Shown piece after piece: positions 12,293 to 24,367 of a stretch of DNA of 64,000 bases. The notes beneath the pieces are model-generated. The model ran no database searches, was not told the origin of the DNA, and saw only the letters and a program-made list of their open reading frames with translations. Position 1 is the stretch's first letter. Every line of letters begins with the position of its first letter. The position numbers were made by a program, and so were the translations under genes. The stretch comes from Cyathus striatus (lineage: Eukaryota; Basidiomycota; Agaricomycetes; Agaricales; Nidulariaceae). The stretch spans positions 1,178,001 through 1,242,000 of the forward strand of contig JAOVFP010000014.1 in the NCBI GenBank assembly GCA_025738555.1. The letters run 5' to 3'.

Positions 12293-14899
12293 CTATTGTG
12301 CAGTCAAGTATTTACTGAGATCCATAATACGAAGACGATTCACACCCTTCTTCGGAATGACGACAGGTTGATCACTACAAAGAATGATGAATCGAAACCG
12401 TCAATAGTACATTAAAACAATAATGCAGCCGAGACTAACCTGACTTTGTTATAGAGTGCATGCATTATGACATGGAACACAGTAGGGTACTCTTTCTGTA
12501 AGGCTTCGAGAGTCTCAACATGGTCCTGGTAGGTTGTGGCAAAGATGCCACCGTCGAAAGGCCGTGTAATTTTGATACCATCCTTCCATTCAAGGAGAGC
12601 AGCATATACCTAGTAAAATATCGGCATTACACAGTATACTGATGCATGAAAAGGAAAGACGTACGGCAGTTGCTCCCAAGGCCACCATTGCAATAGGGAG
12701 CTCGGGCTCATCTATCCTATCGATCTTCTCGTTATGTTTCATTACAGCTTCATGGCCGATTGACGATGTGAGTTGAAAGAAGCTTGATTTGATCGTTTCA
12801 GAAATGGCTGGATTGAGATAAGGGTCACTTGTATTAGGAACCCATTTCTAGTCATGACAGCGTGAGTGTAAACAAATGAATTATGTGTGCATAAACTCAC
12901 AGATGCAGCGGTCCATTCACCAGGGAAGATATAGCCCCCATCATTGTCGAAAAGGCTGGTTACGCGCTGCTCACACTTTGCTCCAGTACCTAAGAGGTAC
13001 ACCGCAATTTGAGCTGCAGCATTAACCTTTGTAGGACTTCGTGCCATTGCAAGGCGGTCCAAGACCTACATGTGTTTTACTAAGTGATGATACGCTAAAA
13101 AACAATATTCACTCACCACATTTCCAAGCTTAGCGCGAAATTCAAGATCTTGTTTGAGCCGCTGGTGAACATCCTCCATCCCATCGACACCTATGTTACG
13201 CTCGGCCGCCGCATACATAAGTTCTTGTCGGTATTCATTACGATATTGAAACTCAGGCCAGGCATTGACCATTAACTGGTTCACAGTCTCGACCTGAATC
13301 GTATCGGTAAGCAAAAACCGAATGAGATCATTCTGCGTAGTCAAACACAGACTTTTGCCGCCTGTAGGGAGAACGAGAGATGTGTGTTTGGGCCAGCTGG
13401 TACGCAACGTCACTGAGTCTTGCAAGTTCGGTTTGCTGTCGATAATTTTGGGTTGCTGCAGAGACCAATGTAAGAAACCATTCTAATTGTATTGATATTT
13501 CTGCAGCCTTACCTCTCTCAGAAATACAGTATCACGATGAGACTAGAACATAAGAAATGGACTTAGAGTAAGTACGATAGTGATGAATAAAGGTTGTAAC
13601 TCACCAATTTCTTAGAGGCGACACACGTATTGCTTTTGGGTTGCTGTTTCAATGACCACTTAACAGGTATGACTTCGGCTTCTTCAGAGTTGTAGTCAGC
13701 TTCATATTCAGATGATTGAGGAACTGAGTGGGCTGCCGATGATGATCTGCTATGCTGTGCTTGTAGTGATGAGAGAGTCTCGACCTCTTCGTCAGAATCA
13801 GCAACCAGTTCGTGTGCATCATGGGAGGAACGAGCATTGACAGCTGAATGCGGTGGTTCCCTAATGATAGGGACCTGTGCTCCATGTCATAAGTAATAAT
13901 ATGCTTGAGAAAAAATCGCCAACGTACCTCTAGTGACATGTCAAGATCCTCAGCATCGCAGTCCTCCTCTCCTGACAGTTCAGAGTTGGCTCGTTCGGAA
14001 CGTTTCTCTTTGAAATCTTCGAGCTCTTCATTTTCGACCTCTTCTTCGTTATCTTCAACCTCTTCGGAGCTGGCGCCGCCTTGGTACTCTATAGTGCGAA
14101 TAGGTTTCTTTGCACTTCTGCTCGGTTGGTGGTTAGTTGACTTCGAAGAACCTATTAATAGTGTCAATATCAGAAGCTTCATCATCATGTGGCAATAGTA
14201 ACGTACCATGTGTCCAGGGTTGGGCCTTCAGTGCAGCTACATGCTGGATGTCAGTGTCTTCGAGCTCGGCATCACTCTCAACAATTACCGGCCTCGGTTT
14301 GTAACCTAATTCAGAGACCTGTCATCAAGACGTTCAATATGATCAACCATCAACAAACCTTGGTTCCGTTTCTCCCTCCCTCCATCAACCTTACGACTGC
14401 ACTGGCTCCCTTTCTCTCTGCCATCTTTGTCTACACTACTGGCCTGTTTCTTCTTCGCTGGCTTGTCTGAATGCTTCTTCTTTGCAACTACGTGCTCTGC
14501 TGGTGGTTCAGTCTCGGATGCTAGATATATAATCAATGCAAGTTCCTATCGCAAGTCACTTCTACAAATACCATCTGTATCACCGCGCTTCCGTTTCCCT
14601 CGAACATCCTGGACTTTTTGTTCTCCATTGCTATCTCGCTTCCACACTAGTAAGTGACCTCTCTGTTAGTGAATATTGGCAGGTGCAAGTACAGGTAGTA
14701 GCTCACCCGGGTTCAAAAGGGCATTCTTCTTTGCCGTTCGTATGCCTGGTATTTAAAATGTAAGTATAAAATCTATAAACTTATGAACATGCTGTAAGTA
14801 CTGACCTGTAGTGGCTACCTCATCTTCTAGTTTGTGATCAGAGATTGCTTGAAGAACCTCATTCTGCCTACGAGTTGTGGTCGCATTTCCAGATGGCAT
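12293..14899 (-). CDS. DUF6532-domain protein with acidic/basic N-terminus, transposon cargo
   Basis: A multi-exon gene starting MPSGNATTTRRQNEVLQ at 14,899 and ending RIMDLSKYLTAQ at 12,293. The N-terminal half is low-complexity and charged: a Lys-rich stretch (AKKKHSDKPAKKKQ, a likely nuclear localisation signal) and Glu/Ser-rich acidic blocks (EEVEDNEEEVENEELEDF; ADSDEEVETLSS). The C-terminal half matches the pattern of the fungal DUF6532 domain: a short helix region with VNAWPEFQYRNEYRQEL, then KLGNV..RSPTKVNAAAQIAVY, YIFPGEW, ELPIAMVALGATAV and the final EWKDGIKITRPFDGG..HALYNK. Introns are about 45-70 nt and no internal stop was seen in the exons I could chain. It is transcribed away from the transposase with about 260 bp between the two starts, so they may share a promoter. 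Molecular function is unknown; chromatin or DNA binding is a guess from its charge. Confidence 0.75.
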
Positions 14900-15158
14900 A
14901 ATGAGAATGGGAAAGGTATCAGGAGCGTAGAGCAATGTGGAGTGGACAATATGGAGGAGGTGGTTGGGGGTAGAAGTTGACACGTCAAGTGAGTTGTAAT
15001 TTGTTACCCTAGTATGATGGCGCCGAACTGTGGGCTGACGCTAGTGACAGATACCCATTGGCAGTCTTCACCTCCTAGCCATTCTGACTTACTCGTTACT
15101 ACTCGGTAGTCATCCGATCTCTTACTCGTTACTTGCTTTCTATACGTTGTAATTCACC

Positions 15159-18100
15159 ATGGCAGCTCGACAATATACCTGCTTTGCATGCAATATGAAG
15201 GACTTGACTTTCAATGGCTATACTTCACATATCCGGCAAAGCAAAAATCCATTTTGCTGTCAATATCGCGAATTACAAGTTCAGCAAGAGGCCTGGACAC
15301 AGAGTGTTGAAGACCAGAGGAATCTGAATCACGAAGCGATACCCTTCGACGGTGATATGTTTGGAACAGTGGATGACTACAGTAATGATTCATATGGACA
15401 GGACGTAGGGGAGGATGGGGAGGGTATAGATGGATTTGATGATGATGAAGATTTACATGATGCCACTGCCGCTGCTGAGTTGGAGTTTGACTGGGAGCCA
15501 GTTCGAGATGGGAAATGCACACTGGACGAAGATTATGATGATGAAGATGATTTTGACTCAACGATTACCCAGGCTCAGATACGACATGAACAAGCAGCTC
15601 GCATTGCTGCAGAGGAACGCGCACATACACAGCACCCTCAAATCATTTGCTTCTCTGACATATATCCCACATCTCAACCTGGGCTGATACTACGACAGTC
15701 TAACCGCTTGGATGAAGTCTATCAAAGTAACATTCCAAATAACGCAAACCCATGGGCTCCATTCAACTCACGACTTGACTGGGAGATTGCGAAGTGGGCA
15801 AAATGCCGAGGACCTAGCTCCACTGCGTTTTCAGAACTTCTTAAAATCGACAGTGTATGTGCTTTACGTTATTACATCTTGTCCTATCCAATAACTCATA
15901 GACGTGAAATAGTTTCAGGAAACACTCAACTTGTCATACAAGAACACTCTAGAATTAAACAAAATCATCGATACAAAACTTCCTGGTGGGCGCCCAGAGT
16001 TTCAAAGACGGGAGGTTCTTATCACTGGTGAATCCTTCGAATTCTATTCCAGAGATATTCTGGAATGCATCCGCTCACTTTGGGGTGATACTGAATTCAC
16101 TGAACATCTCATTTTTGAACCTCAGCGACATTTTGTGGATGCTACTCACACTGTTCGTCAGTACCATGACATGCACACCGCTAAATGGTGGTGGTCAACA
16201 CAGGTAAGATGCTAAGACCTTCCTATGTCATTCATTCTTAGACTTTTGCAGCGAAAAATTGAGAAGCACACTCAGCGAAAGGATTGTACCATCATTCCCA
16301 TACTGATATCCTCTGACAAGACTCAGCTCACGACATTCCATAACAAAACAGCATATCCGGTCTATATGACGATTGGCAACTTACCAAAGCATCTAAGGCA
16401 GAAGTCTTCTCGGCATGGACAGGTGCTCCTTGGTTATCTTCCAACGACAAAGCTGGATCATATAAAAAATGAATCTTCTCGCCGCCGTGCTCTCTCCAAC
16501 CTATTTCACACCTGCATGGATTTCATTCTGAAGCCACTGCAAGTAGCTGGCCGTGAAGGAGTCGAACTTATTAGTGGGGATGGTGCAGTAAGGCAATGCT
16601 ACCCTATTCTTGCAGCTTACATTGCGGACTATCCAGAGCAAGTATTGGTAGCACTTATCAAAAGTGGGTTATGCCCTTCATGCCCAGCTCCTCGAGAAGG
16701 AATTGGCGAACAGCCAACCTATCTACCCCCTCGCGATGATAGGGTAATTCGTACAGCATTAGACACAATTCCTGTTGGTTCTATTAAATTTACGAAGGCC
16801 TGTGCTGAAGCAGGAATTAAACCTAACGCCTATCCCTTTTGGAAAGATCTTCCATTTATTAACATATACAATTCCATCACGCCTGACATTCTACATCAAC
16901 TTTTTCAAGGGGTTATTAAACATGTCATTGCTTGGGTCCGCGATGCTGTCGGTGATGTGGAGATTGATGCAAGATGTCGTCGCATTCCCCCAAATCACCA
17001 TATTCGTCTTTTTATGAAGGGCATTTCTTCTCTTTCTCAGGTCACAGGGACAGAGCATGATCAAATTTCTCGCTTCCTGTTAGCCCTTGTTGTTGATGTC
17101 CAGTTTCAAAATCGCACTGACGTTTCCAGTTGTCAACTTGTGAAGACTGTACGCGCCCTCCTAGACTTCGTGCAACTTGCTAGGTACCCAGTACACTCTG
17201 ATGAGACACTTGAGCTTCTTGAAGCTGCTCTCGAGGCTTTTCATGACAACAAGAACATATTTGTTGATCTCAATATACGTTCCGACTTTAACATTATCAA
17301 GCTTCATTATATGCAACACTACCGGTATTTTATCGAACTCTTTGGAACAACTGACAATACAGACACCCAGTATACAGAGCACCTTCACATCGACCTCACT
17401 AAGGATGCCTTCAGATCAACGAATGGAAAAGATGAGTTTGCCCAAATGACCTTATGGCTTGAACGAAAAGATGTGAGATGTGAAGTGTTGTTGAAGGGAA
17501 ACGAGAGTTTCGGCGAGCGCGACTGGGTCCGTCAGTCGCTAGTGGCTTCGAATCGAGAGTATGAGCTTTTGAGGATATATATAGATATGGTCTGATAAGT
17601 GTCAGACCGCGAGTGTTGATAGAATAGTGATGTTAAGAGTGAATACGAGTGGGAATGGCTGAGTATTGTCGACCTAAAGGTGCTCTTCTTGAGCTACTTG
17701 GCCTTCGTCGAGTAATGGAGGATAGATGTGGACTGATGTATTCAACTGAAGAAAAGGTAAGTACAGAACGAGGGTTTATATACATAAGTATCTAAATGAG
17801 TCAAGTAAAATTTAAATGGTAAACTAATGTAAAGTAAAACATAGCTTCTGTATGAGTGCGTGCGGCAACGGCGCGATAACATTGTCGCTTTTGTGGTTCC
17901 GGCATTCCAATATACTTTTCGAGGCGTAGTGCTGTGCTTGCTGGATCGAGGTGTTTGGAATCGAGGGTGTTTGTTCTTAGGGTTGCTGAGTAAGTGAATC
18001 ACGTGACCCATGGTTGGCTTTGTTCCGATACCGTTCCTTGGGTCAATTATATTCCTTCGAACTTACTCATCCATCCCTTTACTGTTACAAAGTCCTATGG

Positions 18101-19101
18101 TATTGAATAATTGGTAAGTGCTCCCTTATTGAATTGATGATGTCTGTATGTGTCATATTGATCGGTTTTGTGACCAGGCCAATTACATTGCCTACAAAGA
18201 ACGTGTCTTTCAACATAATAACTTCATTCAGCATCGCTATTTACGTCCTCCTGTTTTGTCGGTACATATGCCATTGCCAGTCCCCAACCTTATTCAACCA
18301 TGCACGCTGAAAATGACAAAAGCTCCATCTTGCCGTGGGGTCTCATTCTCAGTTCTACGAGAAGAATATGGTGCATTGGACTTTGCGAATGCACTTGCTC
18401 GAATGGTAGTACAGTTTCAGCACCATGAATTCAAGTGACCTCAGGAAATTCGAAATGCGAGCTACAGACTTCCAATGCTCTGTCAATCTGTTGCTGTTTA
18501 CCATCGAATCAAATTCGTTAGTAGGGATCCATTTGCCATAGACGCTGCTGCCCAAAGTGTGGTTGACTCTATTCATGCTCAGCCGTCTCGTACTGGCAAG
18601 TATAACATGAAAATACCAGCACGATTTGATACCGCTCTCATAGACTTTCAGGATGGACAGGTTCATGGCATTGAAAGTACGTACTTACTACTCAGTAATA
18701 CTACATGGATGCAATAGCTACTGACTTACATCTACCTTATATTAGCATATTCTGTTGCTCAGATCCACTGTGTCTTCGCCCTTCCATCTCGGGTTGCAGA
18801 AGAATGGTTCAAAGGCAGTCCTCCTTCAAAGCACTTCACTTATGTTGATTGGTTCACACCCTTTTCAGCTGCCATGATTGATGCATCTTCTGGTTTATAT
18901 AAGATCTCAAGATTGCGTACAGCTGGGGAGCAAGTATCAAGTGTCATTCCAGTTGATCTCATTAAGGGAAGCATCCACTTGTTCCCTAGCTTTGGCGCTA
19001 AAGCTCCAGATCAATGGATATCAAGTTCTGTGCTCGCAGAATGTAAAAAGTTTTATGTCAGTCCATTTAATGATAGGTTCCAGTACTCTACTATAATATA
19101 G
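15159..19101 (+). pseudogene. Plavaka-family transposase, probably disrupted
   Basis: Starts MAARQYTCFACNMKDLTF, a CxxC..H..H-type zinc-finger-like N-terminus (C9, C12, H24), followed by an acidic region. The transposase core follows: NPWAPFNSRLDWEIAKWAKCRGP, RRALSNLFHTCMDFI, SGDGAVRQCYPILAAYIADYPEQ, CPSCPAPRE, and HLHIDLTKDAFRSTNGKDEF then MTLWLERKD (by 17,472). These are hallmark strings of Plavaka transposases. Introns occur at about 15,854-15,918 and 16,204-16,253. After ERKD an unusually long gap of about 690 bp is followed by KERVFQHNNFIQ (from 18,180), and a TGA at 18,436-18,438 interrupts HEFK-PQEIRN. The C-terminus (HFTYVDWFTPFSAA .. FYVSPFNDRFQYSTII) ends at 19,101. The stop and the gap suggest it is no longer active, though the stop could be spliced around. 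Confidence 0.8.
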
Positions 19102-20310
19102 TTAATAAAATTGTGATAAAAGGCCAAATTAATACTATTAATTGTTGCACAGACCTATTATTATCTCAAATGTGTGTGAAATAGTATATTTAAGCCAAGA
19201 TTAGTTACCTGTATGTGCGCGCATTAGCACATTTAAGCCGAAATATGTTGCATTTAGGAATATGCAAGGAGATATAAGATAAGGGGTGCACCTTAATTTA
19301 ACTAACTTAACTAATTTAGCGAACAGGGAATTTGCTGATGTTAGCTAAATAGGAATGGACTCACCATTCAAGGAAGCCCTGAGGTACTTCATATCATGGA
19401 TGTTTTCATATGAGGGGTACTCTGTTGCTCCAACCTTGTTCAGAATTTCGTCTCTAAGCCTCTGAGCGATGTTTGGATGCTCAGCCAGCATATAGAGAGA
19501 GAATGTCAATAGTGAACCTGTCTGTCGTAGCAATGGTTAGTCTTCCTATTCTTTACAGGTTATGATTGTTAGACTGTAAGGAGACTACTTGTCTGAAGGT
19601 GTACAATAAAGTATGGAGAGTGACAGTGTCCATCTGTCACTGGTGTTCTAAATGAGTTGTCAAGTTTCTTGAGGAGTGTTGAAGTAAGGTACAAGTCTTA
19701 TAAGGTTATTAAGACTTGTATAGGATTTTAAGGGAAGTAGTGAAGGTGTGTTTGGTGAATTAAGGGTAGAAAATGCGAAGTTAGCTAAGGTTCTTGCCTG
19801 TGCAAGAGCTTTAACTAGTAATGAAGCTGAGCAGTATTGAGTATTAAGCAGATAGGAACAGGAACACACTAAGTTTCTACAGCTAGAAGCTTAGTATGAA
19901 TAACAGATGAATACTGAGTGTGAATCCAACTGGAATTGACTGAGGGATGTAGCTACATGAGAGGGGTTTATATACTTTTTGGAACTACCTAGGTAGAAAT
20001 ATGTACCATGATTAATAATACAGTAAGTAAGAATGATTTGTAGCAAAGGAATAAAGATAAAGGTAGGGGAATAAAGAAAAGAGGAAAGGAATATGTATAA
20101 AGGGTGTGCTGTCGTGGGTGAAACTTGATTAGTCATAAACACACACATATGGCTATATGGCCTGATGTCCAGAATCCACATCATCTGGATCTTTCTGAAT
20201 ACACTACCAAATAATTCTCATGAGGCACTGCTTCTCAAGAAACAAACATATGGAAAACACAAGCCAATACCCAACTTCTTGGTGACCAATAATCGATACC
20301 GTTAAAAATA

Positions 20311-20645
20311 GGACACCATTGTTCTTCACACCCATTGTTCAAGAACAATGCCTATGCATTTGATTACCAAGGACATGCCATTGTTTCTAATAATAGGACA
20401 CCATTGTTCTTCACACCCATTGTTCAAGAACAATGCCTATGCATTTGATTACCAAGGACATGCCATTGTTTCTAATAATAGAACCCCATTGTTCCTCACA
20501 CCCATTGTTCAGAACAATGCCTATGCATTCGCTTACCAAGGTTATGCCATTGTTTCTAATAATAGGACTCCATTGTTCTTTTGCACCCATTGTGCAGAAC
20601 AATGTCCTCCTATTCACCCATTGTCTTCATGCCCATTGTTTGCTG
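20311..20645. repeat. 85-bp tandem repeat with hairpin core, about 3.5 copies
   Basis: Copies begin at 20,311, 20,396, 20,481 and 20,565, a period of 85, 85 and 84 bp. The first two are almost identical and the last is diverged and truncated. Each unit contains CATTGTTCAAGAACAATG or close variants, a short palindrome that can form a hairpin. Tandem units of this kind often sit in the U3 part of LTRs, which fits the next feature. Confidence 0.85.
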
Positions 20646-21424
20646 GGATCTATAAATAGAATTCCATTGTTCATCACCAGAACAATGTGATACTATTTCT
20701 GTCACCATTGTTCAAGACCTGACTCATCTCCTTGAACACCATTGTTCTGCGCAGCCTCCACCTCAAGACAATGGATCCACCATTACCAAATTTGAAGGAC
20801 AATGCAGGATTGGTTTTGGATAGGATTAGTCAGCAGTAGGAGGAAAAGAGCATAAAAGGAGAGAGGAATTGAGCCTTAGACAGTAGTTTTATCCATTTTA
20901 CCACAGCTTGACAGCCAGGATTCTACTCACCAGAGTTTTATCCATTACCAAATAGCCTGTCACTAGCTAGGATCTTACTCACCAGTCCATCCCCAGTAGC
21001 TATTCTTACACATTAGATACAGAATCTATTGTGCTTTTCTTCAGTTCTATTATTAACGTAAATGACACAGCGCAACTCACCGTATAAATAAATTCACAGT
21101 AATATCAAAGTAACTCAACTCAACTCAACGTAACGCAGCTCAACTCAACATATCGAATCTTAACGTCACTTTTTATCATATCTATTCAGTAACAGCACAT
21201 ATTAGTTTATGCGCTGCAGCCACCAAGCTACAGTCAGAAACAACCAAGGCCCTCAACTTTGTTTCAACCTTCACCACAGCACCAATCTTTATATACAGCC
21301 TTCGCTGTACATACAAGCTTTCCTAGTGTTTCTAGCAGTTGTTGTTACCATATACAGCATTAGCCGTATACTCTAGAAACTCCCACAGTTCATCTCTTAT
21401 TTACAGCCTTTGCTGTACCACACC
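20646..21424. repeat. LTR-like region (probable retrotransposon remnant)
   Basis: Contains promoter-like ctataaatag (20,651) and cataaaag (20,852) boxes. Further on is the stretch ccacagttcat..tatttacag.ctttgctgta at about 21,385-21,420, which recurs in direct orientation at about 23,010-23,035. A tandem-repeat upstream region, TATA boxes and a downstream direct repeat suggest pieces of a long terminal repeat. No gag/pol frame, primer-binding site or TG..CA ends were established. Confidence 0.35.
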
Positions 21425-22969
21425 AGTCACACTCAGTAAATAGCAAAGTCAAACAAAAGTCAGACAATGTCGGACGACTGGAAATGTTCGACAATCCGTC
21501 GTGTTTTTCAACTATGATTTGACTATGAAAGTCGGACAAAAGTCACACACTCTGCAATGATTTCGTTTGAATAAATTTAAACCCGTATGACTGGTGTTTG
21601 ACATTTATGGGACCATTGTACAGTACTTTGTTTGACGAAAATGCGAACAACTTACGACTAGAATATTACTGCAGTTTGACACAAGTGTAGATATGTGAGA
21701 CTATTGTGTAACTTATATTTGACTAATGTTTGCAGATGCCAGTTAAGTAAATAAATTGGGGTCGTATTGAGCTTATGTACATGGGAACTACATAATGACA
21801 CTAGTACTACTGCGATTCACCCAAGGACGTCTTTGAATCATCCAACTCCCTTTATCACTGGGTCTTCAACACCCCGATAGTGACCCAATTGATACCCAAT
21901 GCCGCTTACCTCCTAAAGGGATGGAATTACAAAGAGAAATAGACACAACGTTAGTAATAGTACAGATGAAGATTGGATGATGAAAACTAACTTTAGTGGC
22001 CCACTGAGCAACCGCTGAGAATGTACAGATATTCTAAAACAATGAATGGGGTGAGCACTATGCAGCATCCACTGGGGAAGGCTGGGAGAAAAACTTACGG
22101 CAAAAACTGCAAAGAGGACAAGGGGGCAATGGGATTTGGGGCAAGGGCGCGTTGAGGGTACGACAGGGAAGAATGGAAGGTCAAGCTGAGTTCAGACTCC
22201 GAAGGCTTTTTACTTTAGCTTATAAGGACGTGGCAAACTTCAACTTATCACATGACCGGAACAACGGAACGACTTAATGAATTCCTTGACTTCTCGTTGC
22301 TTGATGCTTGCTCGCAGCTGAAGCACTTGTTCTTCTAAGTTAGATCTTTTGTTAATTTCAAGTACTCACTCGCTATCCCTTCTACTGACATCTATATATA
22401 TATATATTTAAAACAATGGAATATACTTATATGTAGCTAACAGAAAGTATGTACTAGTTAAAAGTCCAAGTCTTGGTTAAGTCACTTCACAACTGCTACA
22501 CGCCACTTGACAGAGATGTTCATGGAGCACTCAATGTATAAGTACAATCAATTTTGTATCCAAAGGAATGTATCATAGTAGATGTCAGCTTAGTAGTAGT
22601 TCAGTCTTCGATATAAATTGCTGTATTCACCGCCAATACACCTGTGTTATTTATTTGGGCTTGGATACTAAATCCATATAGTACTGTAATGAGCAGGACC
22701 ATAGTTGTTACAATGCCGTTAATGAATATAACCCTGCAGCTCAACAGTGCAAGCAGAAATCCTGATGTAAATTGAAGTTGAAATGTATTGTCATTAATTG
22801 ACATAATACAGACTACTGTACGACTATTGTGTGACTTACGAATGTACATTACAAGCTCAATTTGTGGACGTAACTGGTGTTTGACTGCGTTTGACTTTTG
22901 GTTCCTATGTTTGACTTTCTTGTGACTTCGTCTGACATCAATCTGATTTTGCTTTTTACTGAGAGTCAC
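21425..22969. mobile_element. Non-autonomous TIR-like element rich in GTCAAAC/GTCGGAC motifs
   Basis: The left end (cagtcacactcagtaaatag, 21,425 on) is similar in inverted orientation to the right end (tttttactgagagtcacag, up to 22,969). Both subterminal zones carry many copies of short GTCAAAC, GTCGGAC and GTCACAC motifs in opposite orientations. The LTR-like direct repeat pieces flank it, as if it had inserted into an LTR. No target duplication and no transposase were found. Confidence 0.4.
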
Positions 22970-24367
22970 AGGCCAAGTTCTAAGCAAACCTAGCAAAGCC
23001 CCACAGTTCATTGCCCATTTACAGTCTTTACTGTACATCCCATATCATAGGAGTTTGCAGGAATACATACGATCAGTATCCCTCAACCCCCAGGTGCTAG
23101 GTATGAATAAAGTCACTTCCTGCCAAACACCTAAGGTATCTATTACCTTGAATGACAGTGCGGCGGCATCAGATAAAGTAATATTGATGCGAGTGCTTTG
23201 CCAGGCATTGTGATTGGTCAGCGCTAAGTCACGTGCCTTTCGCTTTGGAAAGGTACGGCGTTAGCTTGGGCGCGTTGGTTTTAGGATACTACTTAGCGCG
23301 TTAACTTTAGTGCTTGCTGAATAATACTTGATCGATTAGTAATGATGCGGACTTCATCAAAATTTTGTAATGATCTTCGGAATAATTGAGGTGTGGAATA
23401 TTGATAGTGTGCTGAGATCAGGGTACAGTGGGTAAGGTATGTTTTAATTGGTTAAGGTAAGTACAGGGACCAGTGGACTATGTATATTAGGTAGTTTTGT
23501 ACATAGGCTGGCAGGGTTCCCTACAAGACATACCATATTGCGGCCAGCCACCAATAAATTCACAAGCTGTAGCACTGTCAGCAATTGACAAGGTGAAAAA
23601 AATAACCAGTACACACCTCATCCTTGAGGACAGTGGGATCTTTGGTTTGCTGAGCCAGATGGTCAAGGAGACTTTCTGTTTTCTCTCCATCCGACTCATT
23701 GTTCTTCATCTGCTTTTTCGAAATTGCCTTGTCCATAAGGGGAGTGAAAAATTCGTCAACAACTACTCTGTTAGGTTTAGTCGAGATTCAATATAATCTA
23801 GCAATGTGATGACATACCTGAAAGTCAATGGGATATCCTTCTGACAACCTGGCTGTTGCCTGTTGCAATGCTTCATCAGCATGGGTGGCAAATATACCAA
23901 AGTCACTGATGCGGTCTTTTATGAAGAAAGGCTGGGTCATGGTGCAATGAAACTTCCACATGTTACCTAGTTGTTTGAATGGTTGATGAGGCTTGTTGAT
24001 TTCTGATCTAAGTGACCGGAGATGTACTGTCCGAATTAAAGACGCCGCTTCCCAACATAGACTTGGCCTGTTCAAAAGCCATCGGTCCTAGAACCACTGG
24101 GGGTAAGTAACTACAACACACATCATCGAGTGCATGACTAACTCTTTTTGAAGGTAGTGAACTGCATTGCCAGGATCACTAACCACTAGCAATAAGAAAG
24201 ATAGGCTGTGCAAAGAGAGATATCACTATGATGGCCCAGGAAGGAAGATTATGGACCTGACCTGCACGGAGAATGTCAAGGATTGCATAAAGAGAAGCAG
24301 ATGCAACAATATAGAATGGGAGTGCTTTCAAGAGGAAGGTGAGTCCAGGTGATAGCTTCATCATCAT

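Larger units (their letters stand above)
11773..19340. mobile_element. Plavaka-type DNA transposon with DUF6532 cargo, inserted in a P450 intron
   Basis: A 7,568-bp element bounded by imperfect 15-bp inverted repeats: CATCAGCAAATACCC at 11,773-11,787 and its complement at 19,326-19,340 (gggaatttgctgatg). Both ends are flanked by TT, a possible 2-bp target duplication. Removing the element leaves a 50-nt intron between P450 exons 19,365-19,521 and 11,720-11,744, with proper GTGAGT donor, TTTGTAG acceptor and matching phase. That is strong support for these boundaries. AT-rich subterminal stretches at both ends share ttaagc/ttagg-type motifs. It contains two divergent genes: DUF6532 (minus) and a Plavaka transposase (plus). 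Confidence 0.8.
19522..23533. other. Second large intron of the P450, filled with repeats
   Basis: This 4,012-nt interval lies between the I-helix exon (23,534-23,566, donor GTATGT) and the next exon (19,365-19,521, acceptor CGACAG). The flanking exons join in phase 0. A branch-point-like GACTAAC sits just inside the acceptor, so the original intron end is preserved. The interior holds the 85-bp tandem repeat, an LTR-like region and a TIR-like element described separately. I could not fix exact insertion ends or a target duplication. Confidence 0.7.
11011..24367 (-). pseudogene. Cytochrome P450 (CYP63-like), broken and split by two large intron insertions
   Basis: A membrane-anchored P450 monooxygenase gene, 13.4 kb long because two introns carry insertions. 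Exons on the minus strand: 24,184-24,367 (start MMMKLSPGLTFLL plus a membrane anchor); 24,028-24,087; 23,818-23,966 (WKFHCTMTQPFF); 23,617-23,767; 23,534-23,566 (I-helix AGRNM, normally AGRDT); 19,365-19,521 (TGSLLTFSLYMLAEHP); 11,720-11,744 (25-nt exon, EVLRLYPP, the K-helix ExxR motif); 11,521-11,666; 11,353-11,474 (heme loop [12 protein letters not shown]); 11,122-11,301; 11,011-11,061 (ends GGLWVRVQEATSPESI). Lesions: a TAG at 11,531-11,533 where the family has Trp (DLWGPD); I-helix D to N and T to M; roughly 90 residues missing between the first two exons and roughly 150 between the third and fourth. CYP63-type P450s oxidise alkanes, aromatics or secondary metabolites. This one cannot make a full enzyme. 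Confidence 0.88.
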
